This document shows, piece after piece, positions 34,494 to 42,614 of a stretch of DNA of 64,000 nt. The position numbers were made by a program, and so were the translations under genes. This stretch comes from an uncultured Lachnospiraceae bacterium. GTDB lineage: Bacteria; Bacillota; Clostridia; Lachnospirales; Lachnospiraceae. Position 1 is the stretch's first letter. Each line of letters starts with the position of its first letter. The DNA is taken from positions 18,139 to 82,138 of the forward strand of contig CANQDW010000002.1 of NCBI GenBank assembly GCA_947593975.1, in the 5' to 3' direction. The notes below the pieces were generated by a model. That model was not told where the DNA came from. It was given only the letters and a program-made list of their open reading frames with translations, and did no database searches.

Positions 34494-34531
34494 AAAATGC
34501 AGCTATCTTACCGTATGGATAGCTGCATTTT
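34494..34531. terminator. Bidirectional terminator between pgi and ferredoxin
   Basis: A perfect 14-base stem (34494-34507 and 34518-34531) with a ten-base loop; A-rich on one flank and T-rich on the other, so it can stop both convergent transcripts. Confidence 0.9.
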
Positions 34532-34558
34532 AGATGTAAATCTGAATATTACTATGAT

Positions 34559-34726
34559 TTAGTTAGAAATTGCACCAACAGGACATACGCCTGCACATGT
34601 TCCACACTCAACACAGGTTCCCTCATCAATCTCGAAATGAGAATCGCCTTCTGAGATTGCACCAACAGGGCACTCGCCTGCGCATGTTCCGCAGCTTATG
34701 CAATCATCTGAAATCTTATAAGCCAT
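34559..34726 (-). CDS. 2[4Fe-4S] ferredoxin
   Basis: A 55-residue clostridial ferredoxin and small electron carrier. Two CxxCxxCxxxCP motifs are intact: CISCGTCAGECP (about 9-20) and CVECGTCAGVCP (about 38-49). The ATG at 34726 has a strong AAGGAGG upstream; the open frame beyond it is not used. It is monocistronic and is likely highly expressed. Confidence 0.95.
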   Translation of the reverse strand: MAYKISDDCISCGTCAGECPVGAISEGDSHFEIDEGTCVECGTCAGVCPVGAISN

Positions 34727-34809
34727 ATTACTTAACCTCCTTTTTAATAGTATATTAATTTTAATACATAGCAGAGTAAAAAACAAGCATTTTATATAAA
34801 TTTTCCGGC

Positions 34810-34838
34810 TTGACGTTAAGTATATGTTGATTTATACT
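34810..34838 (+). promoter_or_regulatory. Promoter for the DUF1858 gene
   Basis: TTGACG at 34810-34815 and TATACT at 34833-34838 with a 17-base spacer. Confidence 0.65.
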
Positions 34839-34873
34839 TGAATTCGTAAAATCATCTAAGGAGGTAACGATAT

Positions 34874-35092
34874 ATGTCTAAAATTAATAAAGATATGAGA
34901 ATAGCTGAGATTTTGGATATTGATGCGACTATTGCGCCAATACTTATGGCAGCGGGAATGCATTGCGTAGGATGTCCGTCAGCGCAGGGTGAGACTCTTT
35001 CCGAGGCAGCAATGGTCCATGGGATGGACGCCGACAGCCTTGTAACGAGGATCAATGATTACCTTGAAAAAAAGGCGGAAAAGAATAATTGA
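34874..35092 (+). CDS. DUF1858 domain protein
   Basis: A 72-residue protein with the DUF1858 pattern [40 protein letters not shown], given here only as landmarks: Cys near residues 31 and 34 in MHCVGCP. The domain occurs alone or with hybrid-cluster and ScdA-type proteins and may be redox-active. It is divergent from the ferredoxin gene and has its own promoter, which fits a link to redox metabolism. Confidence 0.85.
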   Translation: MSKINKDMRIAEILDIDATIAPILMAAGMHCVGCPSAQGETLSEAAMVHGMDADSLVTRINDYLEKKAEKNN

Positions 35093-35117
35093 GAATGATC
35101 ATCATTAAATGAAAATG

Positions 35118-35147
35118 AGCCCGGACATAAGAAAACTTATCCGGGCT
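35118..35147. terminator. Terminator between DUF1858 gene and mecA
   Basis: Stem AGCCCGGA at 35118-35125 and TCCGGGCT at 35140-35147, extended by partly paired loop bases, followed by TATTATTT. It lies between convergent genes. Confidence 0.75.
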
Positions 35148-35162
35148 TATTATTTATCATGA

Positions 35163-35960
35163 TCATAATGATGAAAGTATCTGTAAAGCGTTGTCCCTGA
35201 TTATTAGACTGCAGTGTTCGTCAATATGTGAAGCGGATACATATGATACCTGCTCTATGGAACCGAATTCAGAGGCGGCGTTGCATACTTTTACAAAATC
35301 GTCGGTATCCCTGCCGTCGTTTTTCAGAACGAGCAGATAACTTGATCTTGCGTTGTCCTTGTACAGCTTGTTGGAACCGGTATACATGCCCCTGGTGTAT
35401 GCGGCGAACCGCGATGCGTTATCAAGGCTTACAAATGAAAAGATCCTTGTAAAACCACGCTCTATGGACAGATCGTCCGGAACAGGAGTTAAGGTCTTCC
35501 TATCCTCGCCGAGCGTCAGCGTATCATTAAGTTCCTCCGGGCCGGCATATTCGTCTTCATCCGAATCAATATCCAAAATATTGGAAATATGGTTAAATTT
35601 ACTAAACATCTTGGCGTTGATACGCTCTTCTTCTTCCTCATCATATTCTTCGTCTTCGTAATCTTCTTCTTTACCTAAAGAAAATCTGGACAGTCTGTCG
35701 TCAAGTTCCTCTGGATCTTCAACCTTTGTTATCACAAGGATCAAAGTCTCCATTGAAACCGGGATAGCCTCGATCATAAGAGGTATGTTGTCAGCCTCGA
35801 AACCAAATTCATAGGAAGCCTGCTGCATCATATCTTTAAATAAAGTCCTTGTTTTTTCTGAGCTATATGCAAGTTCGCTTATTTTAAGTTCGCGCTCGGC
35901 TAAATCCTGATGGCTTAAGGTACATCTTATCTGATTTTCGCTTATTTTTTCGATTTTCAT
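35163..35960 (-). CDS. mecA: Adaptor protein MecA
   Basis: A 265-residue adaptor that delivers substrates to ClpCP. The N-terminal domain (MKIEKISENQIRCTLS, then DLAERELKISELAY) and C-terminal domain (SLDNASRFAAYTRGMYTGSNKLYKD near 180) are typical, joined by a very acidic linker (EEDYEDEEYDEEEEE near 108). In Bacillus it controls competence and other regulators. The ATG at 35960 is chosen because GGGAGG lies seven bases upstream; the frame is open eleven codons further. Confidence 0.93.
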   Translation of the reverse strand: MKIEKISENQIRCTLSHQDLAERELKISELAYSSEKTRTLFKDMMQQASYEFGFEADNIPLMIEAIPVSMETLILVITKVEDPEELDDRLSRFSLGKEEDYEDEEYDEEEEERINAKMFSKFNHISNILDIDSDEDEYAGPEELNDTLTLGEDRKTLTPVPDDLSIERGFTRIFSFVSLDNASRFAAYTRGMYTGSNKLYKDNARSSYLLVLKNDGRDTDDFVKVCNAASEFGSIEQVSYVSASHIDEHCSLIIRDNALQILSSL

Positions 35961-36434
35961 ACAGGTTCCTCCCTTCAGCAGTGGATTACGCAACTTCTCT
36001 TAGTTAAAAAAAGTATAGTTTATTATATTCATAAAGTCAATAGGATTGTTATTCCAATAAGTATAATATATTTGCACAAAAAATTATACTGATAATTGTG
36101 GAAAAATACAATTGTTATTTTATGTTATTTTCATTATAATTGTATTTACTGGGACGGTAATGGAACCCTATGAAAGGGGGGACATAAAGTATTTATTCTT
36201 AAAGTCTTTTGATCTTTTAATTCTGTAAATGAGTGTTTATCTTAAAAAAGATTTTAGTTTGTAATTCCGGGTTATTGATGTAGAGGTTTTGTATTGCAGA
36301 GCGGTTATTAAATTTATCAAGGAGTTCATAAACGTCTCAGGTTATTGACATGGAAAGGAGCTGGTATTATTGCCTGTGGTGGTCTTTATACATCACATAA
36401 GCTGTACCTCGCCATGGGCAATTGCCGTATTGAC
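35961..36434. other. Long non-coding divergent region upstream of mecA and a small gene
   Basis: About 470 bases with no convincing gene. The left half (35994-36130) is very AT-rich and likely holds the mecA promoter. The right half contains GGGACGG and CCCTATGAAAGGGGGGAC near 36151-36183. At 36369-36422 there is a foldable block: ATTGCC at 36369-36374 with GGCAAT at 36417-36422, and TGTGGTG at 36375-36381 with CATCACA at 36391-36397. An alternative self-complementary GGCAATTGCC lies at 36417-36426. It may be a structured leader. Confidence 0.4.
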
Positions 36435-36686
36435 ATGAAAAATAATAATACGAAAAGTAAAGGTAACCCAAAGAAGAAAAAAGCAATATATGAATGGATA
36501 GTCAGCGAGATAAAAGAAGCTGAAAAATATGGTATTGCGGTCAATGTTGAAGGCGTGAATTATTCTTCCGATGAAACAAAAGAGCTGTTTTATGTGCTTG
36601 AGGACGCTGTATACATGAAAGAATATCTTGGCGATTCAGAGGGAAGGATAATACAGATCAACTTTGACAAGATTACCGGAATGTAA
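36435..36686 (+). CDS. Small hypothetical protein
   Basis: An 83-residue basic-then-acidic protein, not recognised. The N-terminus is Lys/Asn-rich (MKNNNTKSKGNPKKKK); the rest is predicted helical and acidic (IVSEIKEAEKYGIAV, LEDAVYMKEYLGD), ending in a strand-like IIQINFDKITGM. The start is uncertain: ATG at 36435 and ATG at 36414 both lack a Shine-Dalgarno sequence, and the frame is open to 36345. The protein part after residue 17 looks genuinely coding. A long hairpin follows. Confidence 0.6.
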   Translation: MKNNNTKSKGNPKKKKAIYEWIVSEIKEAEKYGIAVNVEGVNYSSDETKELFYVLEDAVYMKEYLGDSEGRIIQINFDKITGM

Positions 36687-36759
36687 TTATGTAGTAATAT
36701 GGAAAAAGTAGAATAACGAAACCGGACGGGATACAGGATACGATTGATATTCTTACGGT

Positions 36760-36801
36760 TTGTAAAACACGCATTTGGATATCTGAATGTGTGTTTTACA
36801 A
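36760..36801 (+). terminator. Hairpin ending the small gene and overlapping the next promoter
   Basis: A 16-base stem with one G-U (36760-36775 and 36786-36801) and a ten-base loop. Its 3-prime arm contains the -35 element of the GH18 gene promoter. Confidence 0.7.
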
Positions 36802-36823
36802 TTATGCCGATATGTGATATAAT
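36795..36823 (+). promoter_or_regulatory. Promoter for the GH18 gene
   Basis: TTTACA at 36795-36800 and TATAAT at 36818-36823 with a 17-base spacer and an extended TGA before the -10. Confidence 0.65.
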
Positions 36824-36860
36824 TCGACTAAAAGATCATTTGTATTGTAAGGAGGTCAGT

Positions 36861-38570
36861 ATGGAGGCTAAGAAGATAAAACTTATTTCTGCAGCGGTAA
36901 TTGTTATCATTATTGCGCTTATGACTGCGTTTCTGGTATATAAATACGCCCCGTCGAAGGAGGTTATGGACCTTTCGGAGTATTTCTCGGTGGGAGATGA
37001 CGAGATGGCCATTATACTTCAGGATGCGGTATCGGATGAAAAAGGATATTATTCTGACGGCGTGCCTTATGTAAGTTATACTCTTGTAAAAGAATTGTTC
37101 AATAAGAGGTTTTACTGGGATGAAAATGAAAACGTCATGGTGTATACCACGCCGGACAGCCAGATCAAGATGCAGCCGGATACCAATGAGTATACGGTTA
37201 ATAAAAGCAGCGCGAAGGCTGATTATGTGATAATAAAGCTTGCCGGCGGCGTTCCGTATATCGCGATGCCCTTTGTTAAAGATTATTCCCCGGTGGATTA
37301 TCATACGTACGAGCTTCCCAACAGGATCGTTATAAGGTATAGATGGGGAGAAAACGAGCTTGTTTCCACGGTAAAAAAAGCTTCCAAGCTCAGGTATGAG
37401 GCAAGCATCAAAAGCCCTGTGCTTGCCGACCTTTCGCCTGAAGATGAGGTTATATACGTAGATAAGGACGAGGAGATCAAGGGCGGTTTTTCAAAAGTTA
37501 TTACGGAAGACGGTATAATCGGCTACGTAAAGACGAAAAAACTAAGGGAAAGTTCTTACCGGACGGCGGATACTGAATTTAAAGAGCCGGAATATGCGCA
37601 TATACGAAAGGATTATGACATATGCATGGCGTGGCACCAGACTTTAGACGCCGCGTCAAACTCGGAGCTCCTTAACCTTCTTAACAGTACGAAAGGAGTA
37701 AATACTATATCGCCGACGTGGTTTTCGGTAAAAGATAATAACGGCGGCATAAGCTCGCTCGCGAATGAGACATACGTGCAGCGCGCGCACAATGCGGGCG
37801 TTGAAGTGTGGGGATTGTGTGATGATTTTAATAAATCGATCGATATAGGTCAGATCCTGTCGCATACTTCGGTAAGGGAAAAACTTGAGAATAAGCTTCT
37901 AAGCTTGGCGATAGAGTATAATCTGGACGGCCTGAATATTGATTTTGAAAATATCAAACCTGAATCAGGAGAGGACTTTATACAATTTGTAAGGGAGATG
38001 TCAATTAAGTGCAGGAGCAACGGGATAGTGCTTTCTATAAATGATTATGTTCCAATAGACTACAGAAAATATTACGATTATGAAGAACAGGGTGCTGTTG
38101 CGGATTATGTCGTCATAATGGCTTATGATGAACATTACAGCGGAAGCAAAGAAGCAGGTTCCGTGTCTTCGATCGGTTTTGTAAAGGATGCGGTAAAGAA
38201 TATTACCGATAAAGTACCTGCGGATCAGGTGATAATGGCGCTCCCGTTCTACACAAGGTTGTGGAAGATCACGGAATCGGGCGACGGTACCGAGAATATA
38301 GAATCGTCCGCGTACGGAATGACAGGAGCGGAGTCCATTTTGTCAGCCAGGAATGTAAAACCTTCATGGGAGACCGAAACATGCCAGTATTATGCCGAAT
38401 ACTCAGAAAATAAAGCCACATATAAAATATGGCTTGAAGAAGAGAATTCAATTGAAGAGAAACTTAAGGCCCTGACGGAAGGAGGCATACATAATGTAAG
38501 CTTCTGGCGGCTGGGATTTGAGAAAACCGAGATATGGAATACGGTTTCTGACTATATCAATGCAGGCTGA
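36861..38570 (+). CDS. Membrane-anchored glycoside hydrolase family 18 protein
   Basis: A 569-residue protein with an N-terminal membrane anchor or signal (about 7-27). A copper-amine-oxidase-N/SH3-like region follows to about 250 (PVLADLSPEDEVIYVDKD, then GIIGYVKTKKL). The GH18 barrel (about 260-565) carries DGLNIDFEN with the acid Glu near 363. The Asp-to-Asn change in this motif is usual in the YaaH-like spore or cortex branch. It probably binds or cuts peptidoglycan. The ATG at 36861 follows AAGGAGG at five bases. Its end overlaps the convergent cwlD gene by 14 bases. Confidence 0.85.
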   Translation: MEAKKIKLISAAVIVIIIALMTAFLVYKYAPSKEVMDLSEYFSVGDDEMAIILQDAVSDEKGYYSDGVPYVSYTLVKELFNKRFYWDENENVMVYTTPDSQIKMQPDTNEYTVNKSSAKADYVIIKLAGGVPYIAMPFVKDYSPVDYHTYELPNRIVIRYRWGENELVSTVKKASKLRYEASIKSPVLADLSPEDEVIYVDKDEEIKGGFSKVITEDGIIGYVKTKKLRESSYRTADTEFKEPEYAHIRKDYDICMAWHQTLDAASNSELLNLLNSTKGVNTISPTWFSVKDNNGGISSLANETYVQRAHNAGVEVWGLCDDFNKSIDIGQILSHTSVREKLENKLLSLAIEYNLDGLNIDFENIKPESGEDFIQFVREMSIKCRSNGIVLSINDYVPIDYRKYYDYEEQGAVADYVVIMAYDEHYSGSKEAGSVSSIGFVKDAVKNITDKVPADQVIMALPFYTRLWKITESGDGTENIESSAYGMTGAESILSARNVKPSWETETCQYYAEYSENKATYKIWLEEENSIEEKLKALTEGGIHNVSFWRLGFEKTEIWNTVSDYINAG

Positions 38571-39249
38571 GATATTTGTCGATCCCGTTATATATGGCTT
38601 GGGCGGTTTTTTGCCGGTATGCGTCGCTGTTAAGCAATTCTTCTTCGGAAGGGTTGCTTAAGAACCCGCATTCCACTATAACTACGGGAAATGATGTGTT
38701 TTTTAAAAGATAATAGCTGGTATTGGATTTTGCCGTACGGTGGTTTTCGGTATCAAGACCTGCTATCAGTTCGCTCTGCAATGTATCTGCAAGTTCTTTC
38801 GTCTCTTCGCCGTAATAAAATACCTGCGCCCCGGATATACGCTGGTCCTGGAAACTGTTCTGATGTATGCTTACAGCCAGCGCGGGTGACGCTTCGTTTA
38901 TGATCTTTATGCGGTTATTGAGGTCGTCTGTTTTCTTGCCGGTACCGCTTCCGTTACATAAGTCGCTGTCGTCGCTTCTTGTCATTACGACTTTATAGTT
39001 GTTTTCCTGAAGGATATCCCGAAGTATGAGCGCTATGGCAAGATTTGTATCTTTTTCGAGCGTGTTGTTTACGCCGACCTTGCCGGGATCGTATCCGCCG
39101 TGTCCGGGGTCTATCACGATCGTAACAGGTTTTTTGGGAAGTTCGCTGCTTACATGCAGTATCCCTGCTTTTTTGCATATAGATACCGCGCCTGATATGA
39201 CGACGAGGGCAGCGATTATCAAACTTAGCTTTAGCCTTTGGCTCTTCAT
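38557..39249 (-). CDS. cwlD: N-acetylmuramoyl-L-alanine amidase, CwlD-like
   Basis: A 230-residue Amidase_3 enzyme with an N-terminal signal/anchor (about 8-25) and zinc ligands in VIDPGHGG (about 47-53), a Glu (about 64, in NTLEKDT) and SIHQNSF (about 127). The catalytic Glu is in VVIVECGFLSNP (about 192). The compact size and order fit CwlD, which trims muramic acid for spore cortex lactam; ordinary cell-wall amidases are similar, so the symbol is tentative. It converges on the GH18 gene. Confidence 0.85.
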   Translation of the reverse strand: MKSQRLKLSLIIAALVVISGAVSICKKAGILHVSSELPKKPVTIVIDPGHGGYDPGKVGVNNTLEKDTNLAIALILRDILQENNYKVVMTRSDDSDLCNGSGTGKKTDDLNNRIKIINEASPALAVSIHQNSFQDQRISGAQVFYYGEETKELADTLQSELIAGLDTENHRTAKSNTSYYLLKNTSFPVVIVECGFLSNPSEEELLNSDAYRQKTAQAIYNGIDKYLSLH

Positions 39250-39398
39250 TATCCGTATACCTTTATTTTTACTTTAATATAGAATATTAAAACAGCGGAA
39301 TATATATGCCATATATTTATTTTTACTGGACTAAAGTGTGTATCTGGTGTATCATATATATTTGTATAAGTATGTATAAGAATGAAGCCGGAGCAATG

Positions 39399-40451
39399 AT
39401 GGAGACTCGTATTTATAAAATTGGTGAAGATATATCGGAAAGTGAATATGATTATATAAAAGAAGCGGCGGGGGTTATAAGGGACGGCGGACTTGTAGCT
39501 TTTCCTACCGAAACCGTATACGGACTCGGAGGGGATGCGCTTAATCCGGAATCTTCAAGACGTATATATGGCGCTAAGGGAAGACCGTCGGATAATCCGC
39601 TTATTGTCCACATAGCTGATTTTGAGGACATATACCCCCTTGCGCGCAAAGTGCCTGATATTGCGGTCATCCTTGCAGAGAAGTTCTGGCCGGGACCGCT
39701 TACCATGATATTAAAAAAGAGCGGCATTGTTCCATACGAAACAACAGGCGGGCTTGATACGGTAGCGGTAAGGCTTCCCGATAACCGTATAGCATGCGCG
39801 CTTATAAGGGAAGCGGGAGTTCCTGTTGCGGCGCCGAGTGCGAACAGATCGGGCAAACCAAGTCCGACGACGGCGCAGCATGTTTATGGGGATCTGTCGG
39901 GAAAGATAGATGTTATCTTAGACGGCGGAGCTGTAAGTATAGGCATTGAATCTACAATAATCGATCTGACCGGAGATATTCCCGTTATACTGCGCCCGGG
40001 GTATATAAACCAGGATATGCTTAATGATATCCTCGGAGATGTGGCGAGGGACCCCGCGATAGATAATAAAGTGGAAGGTGATATAAAGCCAAAAGCGCCG
40101 GGCATGATGTACAGACATTATGCGCCTGAAGGCGAGCTTATGATAGTTGAAGGAGAGATATCCGCAGTGTCGGACAAGATCAATGAACTTGCGGGGATGT
40201 ATGATGAAAGCGTTGTCGGCATTATCACGACAACGGAAAATAGGGAGAGATATGATTATGGAACGGTTGTATGCATAGGTTCCAGGGAAAATGAGATTAC
40301 TATAGCGCATAATCTGTATGCGGCGCTCAGAAAAATGGACGAATGTAAAATAAAGCATATATTCATAGAGGGATTTTCAAATGAGGGGCTGGGAGACGCT
40401 ATTATGAACAGAATCATGAAAGCAGCGGGACACAAGGTTCTAAAAGTTTGA
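39399..40451 (+). CDS. L-threonylcarbamoyladenylate synthase (Sua5/YwlC)
   Basis: A 350-residue Sua5-type enzyme that makes threonylcarbamoyl-AMP for the t6A base in tRNA. The YrdC domain shows GGLVAFPTETVYGLGGDA (about 28), KGRPSDNPLIVH (about 62) and PVAAPSANRSGKPSPTTA (about 146). A C-terminal Sua5 domain follows PGMMYRHYAPEG (about 235). Start choice between two adjacent ATGs (39396, 39399) is open; GGAG spacing favours the second. It begins an operon with the phosphatase-like gene and rpiB, as in the Bacillus ywl region. Confidence 0.93.
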   Translation: METRIYKIGEDISESEYDYIKEAAGVIRDGGLVAFPTETVYGLGGDALNPESSRRIYGAKGRPSDNPLIVHIADFEDIYPLARKVPDIAVILAEKFWPGPLTMILKKSGIVPYETTGGLDTVAVRLPDNRIACALIREAGVPVAAPSANRSGKPSPTTAQHVYGDLSGKIDVILDGGAVSIGIESTIIDLTGDIPVILRPGYINQDMLNDILGDVARDPAIDNKVEGDIKPKAPGMMYRHYAPEGELMIVEGEISAVSDKINELAGMYDESVVGIITTTENRERYDYGTVVCIGSRENEITIAHNLYAALRKMDECKIKHIFIEGFSNEGLGDAIMNRIMKAAGHKVLKV

Positions 40452-40466
40452 AAGAAGGGTTGTTTT

Positions 40467-40946
40467 ATGAAATATGACAGGGTGGTTTTTGTCGGAAACG
40501 ACAATACCAGCAGAAGTCCTATGGCAGAGTCGATATTTCTGCACATGTATTCCGATCCGGATAAGAAGCTTGAAGTTATGTCCAGAGGGTTGGTGGTACT
40601 GTTTGAAGAGCCATATAATCCTAAGATAGAAACGGTGCTTAACAGACATGGTATCAGGCTTGTATCGAAGATATCAGTTCAGCTTACGCCCGAAGACCTT
40701 GCCGGGAACGTGCTGGTCCTGACAATGGGATTTACCGATAAGCTCAAGATCATCGAAGATTACGGATTTGAAGGCGAAGTATATACCCTTAAGGAATATG
40801 TGGGAAACGATGATGAACTTCTTGATCCGTATGGTGAAGATATGGATATATATGAAGCGTTTTTTGAAGATATGTATAAAGTTATGGAACAGGTTGTAAA
40901 GAAAGTTGAAAATGAAATGAATACAAACGGAGGCGATAAACAATGA
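40467..40946 (+). CDS. Low-molecular-weight phosphatase-fold protein lacking the catalytic Cys
   Basis: A 159-residue LMW-PTP/YwlE-like protein in the expected place between sua5 and rpiB. The P-loop region reads FVGNDNTSRSPMAES where active enzymes have FVCxxNxCRSPMAE, so the nucleophilic Cys is Gly10 and the second Cys is Ser15; Arg16 is kept. The later LLDPYGED stretch resembles the general-acid loop. Chemistry by the standard mechanism is not possible, so it may be a binding or regulatory relative. It overlaps rpiB by four bases. Confidence 0.8.
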   Translation: MKYDRVVFVGNDNTSRSPMAESIFLHMYSDPDKKLEVMSRGLVVLFEEPYNPKIETVLNRHGIRLVSKISVQLTPEDLAGNVLVLTMGFTDKLKIIEDYGFEGEVYTLKEYVGNDDELLDPYGEDMDIYEAFFEDMYKVMEQVVKKVENEMNTNGGDKQ

Positions 40947-41371
40947 TAGCGATCGGAAGCGACCACGGCGGATTTGCATTGAAGCAGGAAGTCATGGAAC
41001 ATCTGAAAAAGGAAGGACTGGAATATAAGGATTATGGTACTTATACTAAAGATTCGTGCGATTATCCCGTATATGCAAAAAAAGTTGCGGAGGCAATAAT
41101 TTCCGGGGAATGCGAAAAAGGGATACTTATATGCGGCACAGGCATAGGCATCTCGATTACGGCAAATAAGTTTAAAGGGATACGCGCGGCAGTCTGCCAT
41201 GACTGTTTCAGCGCGCAGGCGACAAGAGAACATAACGACGCCAATATACTTGCGATGGGCGCAAGGGTAGTAGGACCGGGGCTTGCGTTAAAGATTGTCG
41301 ATACGTTCCTTAATACGGAATTTTCAAATGATGAGAGACACATTAACAGAATAAGACAAATAGAAGAATAG
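40943..41371 (+). CDS. rpiB: Ribose-5-phosphate isomerase B
   Basis: A 142-residue RpiB/LacB-type isomerase interconverting ribose-5-phosphate and ribulose-5-phosphate. Typical features are IAIGSDHGGFALK at the N-terminus, the active-site Cys in LICGTGIGISITANK (about 65) and REHNDANILAMGARVVG (about 99). It is coupled by ATGA to the preceding gene and followed by proC after 13 bases. The allose-phosphate isomerase activity seen in some members cannot be excluded. Confidence 0.94.
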   Translation: MIAIGSDHGGFALKQEVMEHLKKEGLEYKDYGTYTKDSCDYPVYAKKVAEAIISGECEKGILICGTGIGISITANKFKGIRAAVCHDCFSAQATREHNDANILAMGARVVGPGLALKIVDTFLNTEFSNDERHINRIRQIEE

Positions 41372-41384
41372 TTGGTGAGATAAT

Positions 41385-42179
41385 ATGAAAATAGGATTTA
41401 TTGGATGCGGGAACATGGCGAAAGCCATAATCTCGGGACTTATAGGCAGCAGTACTTTTAAACCTGATGAAATAATCGTATCGGATCATGACAATAACCA
41501 GCTTATGGATGCGAAAGACAGATACGGGGTAAATATAACGGCTAATAACAGCGAGCTTGTCCTTGAATCCGAGATGATCGTACTTGCGGTAAAACCTCAG
41601 GTACTTTACGGCGTTATAGACGAGATAAGCGATACCGTAAGTGAAAATAAACTTATTATATCTATTGTGGCAGGGCAGAGTATTAATAAGATTGAAAGTA
41701 AGTTTGGCGGAAAGATCAAACTTGTGCGCACGATGCCTAACACGCCGGCGCTTGCAGGAGCAGGCATGACGGCGGTATGCCGCAACTGCAACGTTACAGA
41801 CCTTGAACTGGAGTACGCCCTTAAGATACTGTCAAGTTTCGGCAGGGCGGAAGTAGTGCCGGAGAAGCTTATGGACGCAGTTGTTGCGGTATCGGGAAGC
41901 TCCCCCGCATATGTGGCAATGCTTATTGAGGCTATGGCTGACGCTGCAGTGTTGGAAGGAATGCCAAGGAAACAGGCGTATATGTTTGCGGAACAGACAG
42001 TGTACGGGACCGCAAAGCTCCTTATGGATACGGGGATGCATCCGGCCGAGCTTAAAGATATGGTATGTTCGCCGGCAGGAACTACTATCGGCGCGGTAAA
42101 GGTGCTTGAAGCAAAGGGATTCAGGAGCGCCGTTATGGAAGCCATGGAAGAATGCGCGGATATTTCAAAAAATCTATGA
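41385..42179 (+). CDS. proC: Pyrroline-5-carboxylate reductase
   Basis: A 264-residue NADPH-dependent enzyme for the last step of proline synthesis. The Rossmann start MKIGFIGCGNMAKAI is intact. VRTMPNTPALAGAGM (about 110) and the C-terminal signature with CSPAGTTIGAVKVLE (about 230) are also intact. The 3-prime end runs into a tandem repeat at 42170-42203. It is the last gene before the atp promoter. Confidence 0.95.
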   Translation: MKIGFIGCGNMAKAIISGLIGSSTFKPDEIIVSDHDNNQLMDAKDRYGVNITANNSELVLESEMIVLAVKPQVLYGVIDEISDTVSENKLIISIVAGQSINKIESKFGGKIKLVRTMPNTPALAGAGMTAVCRNCNVTDLELEYALKILSSFGRAEVVPEKLMDAVVAVSGSSPAYVAMLIEAMADAAVLEGMPRKQAYMFAEQTVYGTAKLLMDTGMHPAELKDMVCSPAGTTIGAVKVLEAKGFRSAVMEAMEECADISKNL

Positions 42180-42203
42180 TTTGTTTCCGGAAATCTATGA
42201 TTT
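42170..42203 (+). repeat. Tandem direct repeat upstream of the atp promoter
   Basis: AAATCTATGATTT occurs at 42170-42182 and again at 42191-42203, 21 bases apart and each followed by a base plus TTT. The first copy includes the proC stop codon. It lies directly upstream of the -35 of the atp promoter. Confidence 0.65.
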
Positions 42204-42209
42204 ATTTTA

Positions 42210-42238
42210 TAGACTTTGCATGTAAACAATGATATAAT
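42210..42238 (+). promoter_or_regulatory. Promoter of the atp operon
   Basis: TAGACT at 42210-42215 and an extended TGATATAAT with the -10 at 42233-42238; 17-base spacer. Confidence 0.55.
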
Positions 42239-42266
42239 GATTCAGATTGGCTGGAGATTATTGTAA

Positions 42267-42596
42267 ATGAAGGATAATGAAAAGAAAAAGGCTTCATCAG
42301 ATATAAATGAAGTGGCAAAAGGCCTTTCAATGGTTCTGCAGATAGGGATCAATATGATTGTGCCTGTTGCCTTATGTCTGTTTATAGGATACAGGCTGGA
42401 TAAATGGCTTGGCACGAAATATCTGATGATAATATTTCTCTTTCTCGGGATTGCCGCAGGCATAAGAAGCGTATATGTCCTTACAAAAAGTTTTTATGCA
42501 AAGGATCTGGAAAAGGAAAAAGAGGCGCAGAAGTATTTTGACGAGCTTTATGCCGAGCATAAGAAGAATGCGTCGGATAATGCGGATAAGCATTGA
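42267..42596 (+). CDS. AtpZ/AtpI family protein
   Basis: A 109-residue protein with two membrane helices (about 24-45 and 55-75) and a charged C-terminal tail. The pattern GIGYRLDKWLGTK is seen here as FIGYRLDKWLGTK, with AAGIRSVY after it, which is typical of AtpZ/AtpI proteins found before atpB. These help assemble the c-ring or move Mg2+ or Ca2+. First gene of the ATP synthase operon. Confidence 0.85.
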   Translation: MKDNEKKKASSDINEVAKGLSMVLQIGINMIVPVALCLFIGYRLDKWLGTKYLMIIFLFLGIAAGIRSVYVLTKSFYAKDLEKEKEAQKYFDELYAEHKKNASDNADKH

Positions 42597-42614
42597 TGAT
42601 ATATGGAGGAAATT

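Noticed and set aside
36140..36290. Possible c-di-GMP-I (GEMM) riboswitch: GAAA loop followed by GGGGGGACATAAAG and a later CCGGGTTAT
   Set aside because: The core ACGCAAAG, CCUAAA and tetraloop-receptor elements are not present in the right spacing; the likeness is partial. Kept only as part of an unassigned structured leader.
41606..42229. 207-codon reverse frame across proC
   Set aside because: Antisense shadow of proC; no ribosome site.
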